Shown piece by piece: positions 34,005 to 42,217 of a stretch of 52,466 nucleotides of DNA (position 1 is its first letter; each line of letters starts with the position of its first letter). This DNA comes from Ruminococcus flavefaciens (lineage in GTDB: Bacteria > Bacillota > Clostridia > Oscillospirales > Ruminococcaceae): assembly GCA_004554385.1 (NCBI GenBank), contig SFMO01000155.1, positions 1 to 52,466 on the forward strand, read 5' to 3'. A model generated the notes under the pieces. It had not been told where the DNA came from and made no database searches. It saw only the letters and a list, made by a program, of their open reading frames with translations. A program made the position numbers and the translations under genes.

Positions 34005-34700
34005 ATGAAACACGGCAAAAAATATGTTGACAGCGCTAAGGCTGTTGATTATGCTAAGCAGTATGATTCTACAGAGGCTCTTGACCTCGTTTGCAAGAAC
34101 GCAAAGGCTAAGTTTGATGAGACTATAGAGGCTCACATCCGTCTCGGCGTTGACTCAAGACACGCTGACCAGCAGGTTAGAGGTGCTGTTGTACTTCCTA
34201 ACGGTACTGGTAAGACTGTAAGAGTATGCGTATTCTGTAAGGAAGACAAGTACGAGGCAGCACAGGGCGCAGGCGCAGAGTTCGTTGGCGGCCAGGATCT
34301 CGTAGACAAGATCATGAAGGAAAACTGGATGGACTTCGACGTTGTTATCGCTTCACCTGATATGATGGGTCTCGTTGGACGTCTCGGTAAGGTTCTCGGA
34401 CCTCGTGGTCTTATGCCAAACCCGAAGGCTGGTACAGTAACACCTGACGTTGCAAAGGCTGTTACAGAGGCTAAGGCTGGTAAGATCGAGTATCGTCTCG
34501 ACAAGACAAATATCATTCACTGTCCTATCGGAAAGGCTTCTTTCGGCGCTGCTAAGCTGGAGGAGAACTTCAACACACTTATGGAGGCTGTTGTTAAGGC
34601 AAAGCCTGCTGCTGCTAAGGGTACTTACCTCAAGAGCTGCACAGTTACTTCAACAATGGGCCCTGGTGTTCCTGTTGCTACAGCTAAGTACGGTGTCTGA
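34005..34700 (+). CDS. rplA: 50S ribosomal protein L1
   Basis: 231 residues. Conserved segments: HIRLGVDSRHADQQVRG, VLPNGTGKTVRV, GRLGKVLGPRGLMPNPKAGTV and the C-terminal KGTYLKSCTVTSTMGPGV. L1 forms the mobile stalk at the ribosomal E site and commonly represses its own operon. AGGAGG lies before the ATG. rplJ and rplL, which usually come next, are missing here: a terminator follows at once. Confidence 0.97.
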   Translation: MKHGKKYVDSAKAVDYAKQYDSTEALDLVCKNAKAKFDETIEAHIRLGVDSRHADQQVRGAVVLPNGTGKTVRVCVFCKEDKYEAAQGAGAEFVGGQDLVDKIMKENWMDFDVVIASPDMMGLVGRLGKVLGPRGLMPNPKAGTVTPDVAKAVTEAKAGKIEYRLDKTNIIHCPIGKASFGAAKLEENFNTLMEAVVKAKPAAAKGTYLKSCTVTSTMGPGVPVATAKYGV

Positions 34701-34717
34701 TAAATAAGACAAATATT

Positions 34718-34748
34718 AAAGGCTTCACATTGAGTGAAGCCTTTTTTG
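34718..34748 (+). terminator. Terminator after rplA
   Basis: AAGGCTTCAC and GTGAAGCCTT stem followed by T6. Confidence 0.93.
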
Positions 34749-34755
34749 CAGCGTG

Positions 34756-34835
34756 ACGCTGCACCCTTGCCACGTTGCCGCTCGTAAACTCGCTCACCTG
34801 GGTGTAAAACGATAATTGTACAACACTTACATCAC
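34756..34835 (-). repeat. Interspersed repeat R1, copy 3
   Basis: Minus-strand GAGCGAGTTTACGAGCGGC and AACGTGGCAAG match copies 1 and 2. The terminal hairpin is changed on both arms to GCAGCG/CGCTGC, so the stem is kept while the sequence differs. Confidence 0.75.
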
Positions 34836-34840
34836 AACTA

Positions 34841-34866
34841 TAAAAAGGGACGCCTTGGCGTCCCTT
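34841..34866 (-). terminator. Terminator of the greA-lysS cluster, repeat-derived
   Basis: On the minus strand AAGGGACGCC/GGCGTCCCTT then TTTTTA. The stem is the same module seen in the hairpin-mosaic repeat copies. Confidence 0.8.
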
Positions 34867-34901
34867 AATTCTTAGTTCTTAGCTCTAAGCTCTAAGTTCT
34901 A
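34867..34901 (-). repeat. AGAGCTAAGAACTA-type repeat, second copy
   Basis: Minus-strand AACTTAGAGCTTAGAGCTAA continuing as GAACTAAGAATTAAG, related to 8991-9056. Confidence 0.7.
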
Positions 34902-35828
34902 TTATTCTTCTTCGCTTGAAAGAGATTTTACTATCTTATCGAAAACAGGGAAGTCCTTGTCGTAGGTCTCCTGCATTTTCTCCTTGGTGTCGTTCATAAC
35001 GTCCTTGGGCTTGCGGAGAGCAAAGAACATGTCATCGGTTATATCGCTGGGACGAACACCGATATGCTCAGCGAATTTTGTATCCTTGATGTAGTAGAAA
35101 TATCCGTCTACATGAGGATCGTCGGGGTAGAGACTGCTGAGATCCACGAAGCTGTCCTCGGGAGGAAGCAGATCATCGGTGGTCTTTTTGTTGCCGATCA
35201 CCATGACAGCGTCCGCATTATTAAGGAAGGTAGTTATTTTGGTCGTAACGCCATTGATATAGTTCTGATACTCGTCGTCGCCGTATGGGACATAATACAC
35301 GTTTACAAGCACCTTTCCGTTGCCGTTGGAGTCCTCAGCAAATTCTGTGAAGTACTCCTCAAGGAAGGTCGATGTACCCACGGGATTATTGTCGCATAGC
35401 ATAAGTATGACCATATCCGGATTCGGCTTTGACAGCAGGTCATATACCAGAAAACCGCCAAGTCCCAGGAAGAAAACACAAAGTCCGAGCCACCATTTGC
35501 TGTGATAGAAGAAGTTGGCTATTTTTTTACCGAAAGAGAGCTTGACTTCCTCTTCCTTCTCCTCGTGAATAGTCTCGCTTTCTTCCACAATGCCCTGCTT
35601 CAGGCGCATCAGCTCGATCCTTTCGTTCTGGAGCTGTTTCTCGTAAGCCTCACGCTTTTCCTTGTCCTGCTGAGCGTACTTTTCGGCGATCTCCTGCTCT
35701 TTTTTAGCCTGTTCTTCCTCACGCTTTCTGCGCAGCTCCTTATTCACCTTGAAAACACTTTTGTCGATACTGATTTTGTCATCACTTGCAGGAGGTTCAT
35801 TTGGTGTGCTTTTTTCTTTATCTTTCAT
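34902..35828 (-). CDS. Coiled-coil, single-pass membrane protein of unknown function
   Basis: 308 residues from ATG at MKDKEKSTPN (AAGGA upstream). A hydrophilic region with a long Glu/Lys/Gln coiled coil (about 38-100, KVNKELRRKREEEQAKKEQE) precedes one membrane helix (about 117-137, WWLGLCVFFLGLGGFLVY). The outer domain (about 140-300) holds PDMVILMLCDNNPVGT and ADAVMVIGNKK, which resemble strands of an alpha/beta domain. I do not recognise the family. It is last in a cluster with greA, lysS and a small zinc-ribbon membrane protein, which gives no clear functional hint. Confidence 0.75.
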   Translation of the reverse strand: MKDKEKSTPNEPPASDDKISIDKSVFKVNKELRRKREEEQAKKEQEIAEKYAQQDKEKREAYEKQLQNERIELMRLKQGIVEESETIHEEKEEEVKLSFGKKIANFFYHSKWWLGLCVFFLGLGGFLVYDLLSKPNPDMVILMLCDNNPVGTSTFLEEYFTEFAEDSNGNGKVLVNVYYVPYGDDEYQNYINGVTTKITTFLNNADAVMVIGNKKTTDDLLPPEDSFVDLSSLYPDDPHVDGYFYYIKDTKFAEHIGVRPSDITDDMFFALRKPKDVMNDTKEKMQETYDKDFPVFDKIVKSLSSEEE

Positions 35829-35873
35829 AGTATATTCCTTATGATAACGGGCGGCAAATGCCGCCCGCATGGG

Positions 35874-36131
35874 TTATTCTTCTAAATCCTTTCCGCAGTG
35901 GGGACACTTCGGACCGCAAATTTTTCCGGGGTGATAACCGCAGTGCGGACAGCGTACTAAAGCTAAATTTACGATAATACCTGCCACAAAAACAGCTATA
36001 GCAATAATAATTACCAGCATTGCCATTGGCTTGTTATCCAGAAAGAAAAGGGAACAAAATCCGATAGCTACTCCGATAAACATTATAAGAACTGACAGCC
36101 ATGCTGTTTTAGTGGGTGATCTCTTTTTCAT
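35874..36131 (-). CDS. Small two-helix membrane protein with C-terminal zinc ribbon
   Basis: 85 residues: two membrane helices (about 10-31 and 36-57) and a ribbon with CPHCGYHPGKICGPKCPHCG. No named family recognised; proteins of this build are often membrane-linked accessory factors. It lies 17 bases downstream of lysS, in the same direction. Confidence 0.75.
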   Translation of the reverse strand: MKKRSPTKTAWLSVLIMFIGVAIGFCSLFFLDNKPMAMLVIIIAIAVFVAGIIVNLALVRCPHCGYHPGKICGPKCPHCGKDLEE

Positions 36132-36148
36132 ATGCTATGTTTCTCCGT

Positions 36149-37729
36149 TCAGTTAAGGCTCTTCAGTGTTGGGAAGAGGAGAACATCTCTGATAGAAGCG
36201 CTGTTTGTGAGAAGCATTACAAGACGGTCGATACCGTATCCGATACCGCCTGTAGGAGGCATACCGATCTCAAGAGCATTGAGGAAGTCCTCATCTGTGC
36301 GGTTAGCTTCTTCGTCGCCCTGGCTGAGAGCTTCTTCCTGAGCCTTGAAGCGCTCACGCTGATCGATAGGATCGTTGAGCTCTGAGTAAGCGTTGCACAT
36401 CTCACGTCCTGTGATAAACAGCTCGAAACGCTCAACGTAGTCAGGAGCGTCCGGCTTTTTCTTTGTAAGAGGAGAGATCTCGATAGGGTGATCCATAATA
36501 AATGTAGGCTGAATGAGATGCTCCTCAACATAAGCCTCGAAGAAGAGATTGAGAATATCACCGCGCTTGTGGCGTGTCTCATACTCGATACCCTTTTCGT
36601 CAGCAATTTTGCGGGCTTCCTCAAGAGTCTTTATCTCGCCGAAATCAACGCCCGAGTACTTCTTGACAGCGTCGATCATTGTAAGGCGCTCGAAGGGCTT
36701 TCCGAGGTCGATCATGTGCTCGCCGTAAGGAACGCAGGTAGTACCGCAAACCTCCTGAGCAACGTGACGGAACATATTCTCGGTAAGGTCCATCATTCCG
36801 TGGTAATCTGTGTAAGCCTGATAGAGCTCCATAAGTGTGAACTCGGGGTTATGACGGGTGTCAACGCCCTCGTTGCGGAAAACTCTGCCGATCTCGTAAA
36901 CTCTTTCAAGACCGCCGACGATGAGTCTCTTAAGGTAGAGCTCAAGGCTGATACGGAGCTTTACATCTTCATCGAGAGCGTTATAGTGAGTTTCAAAAGG
37001 TCTTGCAGCCGCACCGCCTGCATTGGAAACGAGCATAGGAGTCTCGACTTCCATGAAGCCCTGTGCATCAAGATAGCGTCTGATAGAAGAGATTATCATA
37101 GAGCGCTTTATGAAGGTCTCCTTGACATCGGGATTGATAACGAGGTCAAGGTAGCGCTGACGGTATCTTGTATCTGTGTCCTTGAGTCCGTGCCATTTCT
37201 CGGGGAGAGGAAGGAGGGACTTTGTAAGGAGGGTGATATTCTTAGCGTGGATTGAGATCTCGCCCTTGCGTGTTCTGAAAACGTAGCCCTCGACGCCGAT
37301 AATATCGCCGATATCCCACTTCTTTTTGAATTCCTTGAAGAGGTCTGCGCCAACGTCATTGGAGCGTACATAGACCTGGATACGATCAGACTTATCGCGT
37401 ACATCGATGAAGTTAGCCTTACCCATATCTCTCCAGCTCATTATTCTTCCTGCGATACGGATTATATTCTCATTGAGCTTTTCGAGCTCAGCAGTCTTCT
37501 TCTCCTCGTCGTCGCCGCATGCAGCAAGTATCTCAGCTTCCTTAGCCTCATACTCCTTCTTATAATCAGCAGCATGACCTGTGACGTCGAACTTAGTAAT
37601 TACGAAGGGGTCGTGTCCAAGCTCACGGAGATCAGCCAGCTTGTCAAGTCTGTCCTTCTTTAATACGTTTATATCCTGTACAGGCTCTTCCTCAGCCTGA
37701 ACAGGTGAATTTACCTGATTTTCGCTCAT
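36149..37729 (-). CDS. lysS: Lysine--tRNA ligase, class II
   Basis: 526 residues. N-terminal OB-fold (about 65-170, VTGHAADYK to ARIMSWRDMGKANFIDVRD-type sequence), then the class II core: motif 2 FRNEGVDTRHNPEFT and motif 3 GIGYGIDRLVMLL near the C terminus. It charges tRNA-Lys. It begins 19 bases after greA, a common pairing in Firmicutes. Confidence 0.97.
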   Translation of the reverse strand: MSENQVNSPVQAEEEPVQDINVLKKDRLDKLADLRELGHDPFVITKFDVTGHAADYKKEYEAKEAEILAACGDDEEKKTAELEKLNENIIRIAGRIMSWRDMGKANFIDVRDKSDRIQVYVRSNDVGADLFKEFKKKWDIGDIIGVEGYVFRTRKGEISIHAKNITLLTKSLLPLPEKWHGLKDTDTRYRQRYLDLVINPDVKETFIKRSMIISSIRRYLDAQGFMEVETPMLVSNAGGAAARPFETHYNALDEDVKLRISLELYLKRLIVGGLERVYEIGRVFRNEGVDTRHNPEFTLMELYQAYTDYHGMMDLTENMFRHVAQEVCGTTCVPYGEHMIDLGKPFERLTMIDAVKKYSGVDFGEIKTLEEARKIADEKGIEYETRHKRGDILNLFFEAYVEEHLIQPTFIMDHPIEISPLTKKKPDAPDYVERFELFITGREMCNAYSELNDPIDQRERFKAQEEALSQGDEEANRTDEDFLNALEIGMPPTGGIGYGIDRLVMLLTNSASIRDVLLFPTLKSLN

Positions 37730-37748
37730 TTTTTGCGTCCTTTCGCTG

Positions 37749-38219
37749 TTACTTTGAGATCTCTACGACCTCGAATTTGAGCTCGCCTGCGGGAGCTTCA
37801 ACGATGAATACATCGCCGACTCTCTTTTTCATAGCGGCCTTGCCGATGGGAGATTCGTCTGAGATAAGTCCCTCACGGACATTAGCGTGGTTTGTACCAA
37901 CGATAGTGAAGGTCTCGATCTTGCCTGTATCAAGGCGCTTTATAGTGATCTTTGAGCTCATGCCTATTTCGTCAACAGAGATGCTGTCGTCGTCAACGAT
38001 CTCGGCATTGTCGATAGTATACTGGAGTTCCTGAATGTGAGCCTCGAGGATAGCCTGTTCGTTTTTAGCCTCATCGTACTCGGCGTTCTCGGAGAGGTCT
38101 CCGTATGAACGGGCAACTTTAAGTCTTTCAGCGACTTCCTTACGTTTATTGATCTTGAGGTCATCGAGTTCAGCGACGAGCTTGTCGTAGCTTTCTCTGG
38201 ACATCTTCTTTGTAGCCAT
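37749..38219 (-). CDS. greA: Transcription elongation factor GreA
   Basis: 156 residues. N-terminal coiled coil (MSRESYDKLVAELDDLK to AKNEQAILEAHIQELQ) enters the RNA polymerase secondary channel, and the C-terminal domain carries GLISDESPIGKAAMKKRVGD. It rescues backtracked polymerase by stimulating RNA cleavage. First gene of the greA-lysS cluster; promoter at 38266-38294. Confidence 0.96.
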   Translation of the reverse strand: MATKKMSRESYDKLVAELDDLKINKRKEVAERLKVARSYGDLSENAEYDEAKNEQAILEAHIQELQYTIDNAEIVDDDSISVDEIGMSSKITIKRLDTGKIETFTIVGTNHANVREGLISDESPIGKAAMKKRVGDVFIVEAPAGELKFEVVEISK

Positions 38220-38265
38220 ATCAATGCACTCCTTTATATTTGAAAAATAAATAGCATTACATATT

Positions 38266-38294
38266 ATTATACTATATTACGCTAAAAAAGTCAA
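38266..38294 (-). promoter_or_regulatory. Promoter of greA-lysS
   Basis: On the minus strand TTGACT, 17 bases, TATAAT. Confidence 0.85.
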
Positions 38295-38546
38295 GTGTGG
38301 ATTAGAGCTAAGAGCTTGGAACCAAGAATGCGGGGACGATAAATGACAGTCTGCGTTTTTTTCAAGGTGTGTTATCACTTTGTAATAAATGTTGTAGGTA
38401 TTCTACAAAGATATACAAAACAGACTGTGCAAACATACAAAGCCCAAAAATATTTTTCTGAATTTCAACGTATTCGCATTGAATTATGTCTCATTTTTGG
38501 GGATATATGAAAAGACGTTTGTATGTGCGATCAGGTCAGGCGTATA
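38295..38546. other. AT-rich intergenic gap
   Basis: Holds one short piece of the AGAGCTAAG-type repeat at 38303-38338 and, beyond that, no gene or clear signal that I can see. Confidence 0.6.
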
Positions 38547-38577
38547 AATAAAAAAGGAACGGCAGAGCAGCCGTTCC
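38547..38577 (-). terminator. Terminator of the S41 protease gene
   Basis: On the minus strand GGAACGGC/GCCGTTCC then T6. Confidence 0.92.
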
Positions 38578-38584
38578 CTGATTT

Positions 38585-39754
38585 TTATTGTAATATTTCC
38601 TGAGTGATGGTATCGACAGCTGCCTGAAGCTGCATATCAAAGTCCTCGCTGCTGTTTTCAGCTGCCACATCAGGGGTAAGACCGACGCCGTCATAGCATT
38701 CCGAAACCGCAGTTTTGTACTTGGCAACGGTGAGCACAACTGCGCCGCCGTTGCTGAATTCTGTAGTTTTCTGCATAACGCCCTTGCCGAAGGTCTTTTC
38801 GCCAACCAGCTTTGCACCGCCGAAATCCCGCAGAGAAGCTGCAAAGAGCTCTGCTGCGCTGGCAGTGTTCTTGTTGACGATGACTGCGATCGGTATATCA
38901 AGATTTGTTTCATCGGAATAAATGAGCGTCTCGCTGTGGCCGTCCTTATATTCAGCCGTAGCAATGACTCCCTCGGGAAGCAGCGGATCGAGACAATTCG
39001 AGAGTACGTCCACCATACCGCCGCTGTTGTCACGGACATCAAATATAAGTGCCTTAGCGCCGTTTGAGGTGAGTCTCTCGAGAGTATCGAGGAACTGCTG
39101 AGGAGTATTCTTCTTGAAGTTGGTTATAGTAATACAGCCTATCATATCGTTGAGCATTTTACCGCTTACGGTTATGACCTCCATTGAACGGCGTGTAAAG
39201 GTATAGTCCCTGTCGATGCCGCCTCTGCGGACTGTAAGTCTGATCTCCGAGCCTTCAATGCCGCGCATAGCCTCTACGGACTCGTCAAAGCCTGCCTGAA
39301 GCACATCAACTCCGTCGATAATAGTGATTATATCGCCGACCCGGAGGCCTGCCTCCTCAACAGGGGACTCGTTCATGATCTTAGCTATGCGGATATATCC
39401 ACTTTCGTCCTCATCAAGGGTAAGCCCGAGACCGATGAGCTGTCCCTCGTCCTCACTCTGTTCTGCAAGGTATTCGTCCTCTGAGAGAAACTTGGAATAC
39501 TTATCGTCAAGTCCCGAAATATAGCCCTTAAGGATACCGTCGCTGAGGGTCTTTTCATCTATATCGCCGAGAAAGTTTTCGCGGACATAGGTATCAAGGC
39601 TCTGGAGAGCATTATACTTCTTTGCCTTTTCGTTTACGTCGACGACCTTGGTATTGAAGCTTTGCAGTGAGAAGAAGGAAGTCAGTATAAATGTTACCGC
39701 AGAAGCGATAGCGATAAGGCTAAGCGCCAGACCGAGACTGATTTTCTTATTCAT
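38585..39754 (-). CDS. S41-family C-terminal processing protease
   Basis: 389 residues from ATG at MNKKISLGLA. One N-terminal membrane helix, a PDZ domain (about 95-175, GLGLTLDEDESGYIRIAKI and GLRVGDIITIIDGVDV) and the tail-specific protease core with catalytic Ser in NKNTASAAELFAASL and Lys in FGKGVMQ. It cuts proteins near their C termini outside the membrane and often controls peptidoglycan hydrolases or sporulation signals. Following the FtsEX-M23 genes, it may process that hydrolase. A TTG seven codons upstream sits in the previous gene's terminator, so ATG is preferred, though no strong ribosome-binding site is present. Confidence 0.9.
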   Translation of the reverse strand: MNKKISLGLALSLIAIASAVTFILTSFFSLQSFNTKVVDVNEKAKKYNALQSLDTYVRENFLGDIDEKTLSDGILKGYISGLDDKYSKFLSEDEYLAEQSEDEGQLIGLGLTLDEDESGYIRIAKIMNESPVEEAGLRVGDIITIIDGVDVLQAGFDESVEAMRGIEGSEIRLTVRRGGIDRDYTFTRRSMEVITVSGKMLNDMIGCITITNFKKNTPQQFLDTLERLTSNGAKALIFDVRDNSGGMVDVLSNCLDPLLPEGVIATAEYKDGHSETLIYSDETNLDIPIAVIVNKNTASAAELFAASLRDFGGAKLVGEKTFGKGVMQKTTEFSNGGAVVLTVAKYKTAVSECYDGVGLTPDVAAENSSEDFDMQLQAAVDTITQEILQ

Positions 39755-39773
39755 ATTATCATCGCTTTCTGAC

Positions 39774-39803
39774 AAAAATTCGGGCAGTTGCTTGAACTGC
39801 CCT
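39774..39803 (-). terminator. Terminator of the M23 gene
   Basis: On the minus strand GGGCAGTT/AACTGCCC then GAATTTTTG. Confidence 0.85.
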
Positions 39804-39822
39804 GAATTATCGTTGTTATATT

Positions 39823-41214
39823 TTATGGACTAACGTAGCCCAGTGGATCAACTCTGCTGCCGTTTACGCGGACCTCGAAGTGGAGATGAGCGCCTGTTGA
39901 CCAGCCTGTAGAGCCGATATATCCGATTACATCTCCCTGATTAACATACTGACCTACGGATACAGCCGCAGAAGCAAGGTGTCCGTAAACTGTTGAGTAT
40001 GTACCGTCGTGAGAGATTACAACATAGTTGCCGTAACCGCCGCCACAGCCGCAGCTTCCGTCCTTTGGGTAGTCGTGAGTACAGGAGTTGCATACAGTGA
40101 TGACTGTACCTGACTTTGCAGCGCAGGCTCTTCCGCCGTGGATACCTGCGTCACCTACGTCGATACCGCCGTGGAATGAGCCCCATCTCGGACCGTAGTA
40201 GCTGGAGATGTAGCAGAATCCGGGTGCAGGCCATGCAAAGCCTGAAGCGGATGGTGCAGGGATATATGCGGGCTGCTGATATGTTGGAGTGTATGTCTCA
40301 CCGCTGCTCTGAGCAGCCTGCTGTGCAGCTGCAGCCGCAGCAGCTCTTTCAGCAGCAAGTTTTGCCTGCTGAGCCTCATATGCAGCCTGAGCAGCAGCTG
40401 CCTGACGAGCGATCTCAGCCGAGATCTCGGCATCGAATTCAGCATTCATTGCTTCAAGCTCCTGTTTCTTTTCCTCTGTGAGCTGCTCCTCACGGGAGAT
40501 ACGGTCGATCTCCGACTGAGTCTGCTGCATCTTATCGTAGAGGACTTCCATTTCCTGAGCCTTTTCCTCTTTACGCTTCTGCTGTTCTTCCAGCTTCATT
40601 TCGAGGGTGAGCTTCTCGGATTCAAGCTGTTTCTTGGATTCTTCCATTGAATCGATGTCGGCGAGGATACCGTTTATGAGCTCCTCATCGTAAGAAGCGA
40701 TACGGTTTACCATTTCTACTCTTGACATCATGTCGTAGAAGCTTGAAGTGCCGACTACAACAGTAGCGAGGTTGTCGTTTCCTGTTACGTACATTGCACA
40801 GAGACGCTGCTTGAAGAGCTCAACATTTGTGTCGATCTCTTTCTGCTGGTCGATAATAGACTGGTCGAGACCTGCGATATTATTCTGAGCGCTTTCGATA
40901 TCTGTGTTAATATTCTCAAGTTCCTTGTTGAGAAGGTCGATGTTTGTCTGTATAACGTCTATCTGATCGTAGAGAAGTGACTGGTATTGCTGCTCCTCAG
41001 CCTTGTTGCCTGCGAGGGCATCGAGCTGGTTCTGGAGCTCACTGATAGTTTCCTTGTTAGCTTTGATCTCCTCCTGCATCTCTGCGATGGTCTTTGCAGA
41101 AGCATTGTTGATATTTCTGCCGTCAGCAGAAGGATAGAACGAGATGAGTGCAACAGCGAGAGCTGAGCTGGTCACAAACGAGATGACCTTCTTAAACATA
41201 TGTAGCTTTTCCAT
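39823..41214 (-). CDS. M23 peptidoglycan hydrolase with N-terminal coiled coil, FtsEX partner
   Basis: About 463 residues. Signal peptide or anchor (first about 35), a long coiled coil (about 40-280), an Ala/Gln-rich hinge, a Pro/Tyr/Gln linker and a LytM/M23 domain (about 345-463). Zinc ligands are intact: HGGIDVGD (His, Asp) and GAHLHFEV (His). It would cut peptide cross-links during cell separation, turned on by FtsEX through the coiled coil, as with EnvC/PcsB. The start is uncertain: MEKLHM (41214) or MFKKVISF (41199). AAAGGAG lies about 45 bases before the first, with a CGGACAG/CTGTCCG hairpin in between that could bring them together. Confidence 0.9.
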   Translation of the reverse strand: MEKLHMFKKVISFVTSSALAVALISFYPSADGRNINNASAKTIAEMQEEIKANKETISELQNQLDALAGNKAEEQQYQSLLYDQIDVIQTNIDLLNKELENINTDIESAQNNIAGLDQSIIDQQKEIDTNVELFKQRLCAMYVTGNDNLATVVVGTSSFYDMMSRVEMVNRIASYDEELINGILADIDSMEESKKQLESEKLTLEMKLEEQQKRKEEKAQEMEVLYDKMQQTQSEIDRISREEQLTEEKKQELEAMNAEFDAEISAEIARQAAAAQAAYEAQQAKLAAERAAAAAAAQQAAQSSGETYTPTYQQPAYIPAPSASGFAWPAPGFCYISSYYGPRWGSFHGGIDVGDAGIHGGRACAAKSGTVITVCNSCTHDYPKDGSCGCGGGYGNYVVISHDGTYSTVYGHLASAAVSVGQYVNQGDVIGYIGSTGWSTGAHLHFEVRVNGSRVDPLGYVSP

Positions 41215-41305
41215 AATTAAGCTGCGTAACGGACAGGTGTTTGCTGTCCGAAAGCACACTCCTTTCATAGTAAGATTTCATATTATTCAATTCACTGTGA
41301 GCATA

Positions 41306-42217
41306 TCATACATCGATATGTTTTCTTGTGCTTACAACACTTCCGAGAGCACCGATGAGTGCGCCTGATACAAGGTATCCGAGAATGACGTAGAGCCTGA
41401 TCTTATCGAAGGGGATAAGGCTGCTTACGCCGAAGGTATTCATCAGCATACCCTGTTCCTTTATCATGTTGTAAGCAGAGCTGTAAATAGCCCATGTTAT
41501 GAAGTAAGCACCTGCGCCTGCGAAGAAGCCCGTTACCATACCCTCAACGAAGAATGGGAGTCTGATAAAGGCGTTTGTAGCGCCGACGTACTTCATTATC
41601 TGTATCTCCTCACGGCGGGCGAAAACGCTTGCCTTGGTGGTATTGGAGATAATGATCATTGAAACAACAGCAAGGGCGATGATGATCGCACCTGCAATGA
41701 GAGATACCACCTTTCTGAGCTCTCTGAGGAACTCAGCGACCTGCGGTGAAGCAGAGGCGCTCTGGACATTTGCGATAGCTCCTATTTTATCGGTGGTCTC
41801 TGTTATCTTGTCGGTATTCTTGACAGTAACACTGAAGCCGTCAGGCATAAAGCTTGCATCGCTTCCGATGTACTCGTCGAAGATCTTTTCAGCATTTGGA
41901 AGGCTTGCTCTCTGTCTTGCGAGAGCGTCCTCCTTGGAAACGAACTGCACCTTATCGATATTGGGGAGAGCCTTGATAGCCTCCTCAGCGGCAGAGTTCT
42001 GCTCCTCGGTAGTGCCGACGTTCATCAGTACGACTACTTCGTTCTGGCTTCCCAGACCTTTTATCATGGAATTGAGGTTGATATAGAACAGACCTGCGAT
42101 CCCGACGAGAAGGAGAGAGATAAGCAGAACGCAGAAGGTAGCGAACGCCATCATTTTATTCTTCCAGATATTCTCCACGCCCTGATCGGCGAGGTATCTT
42201 ATACCGCTTATTTTCAT
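41306..42217 (-). CDS. ftsX: Cell-division protein FtsX
   Basis: 303 residues, four membrane helices: one near the N terminus (FCVLLISLLLVGIAGLFY), a large extracellular loop (about 50-165) and three near the C terminus. It overlaps ftsE by four bases (ATGA), so translation is coupled. FtsX carries the signal from ATP-bound FtsE to the hydrolase outside the cell. The next gene downstream encodes that coiled-coil M23 protein. Confidence 0.95.
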   Translation of the reverse strand: MKISGIRYLADQGVENIWKNKMMAFATFCVLLISLLLVGIAGLFYINLNSMIKGLGSQNEVVVLMNVGTTEEQNSAAEEAIKALPNIDKVQFVSKEDALARQRASLPNAEKIFDEYIGSDASFMPDGFSVTVKNTDKITETTDKIGAIANVQSASASPQVAEFLRELRKVVSLIAGAIIIALAVVSMIIISNTTKASVFARREEIQIMKYVGATNAFIRLPFFVEGMVTGFFAGAGAYFITWAIYSSAYNMIKEQGMLMNTFGVSSLIPFDKIRLYVILGYLVSGALIGALGSVVSTRKHIDV

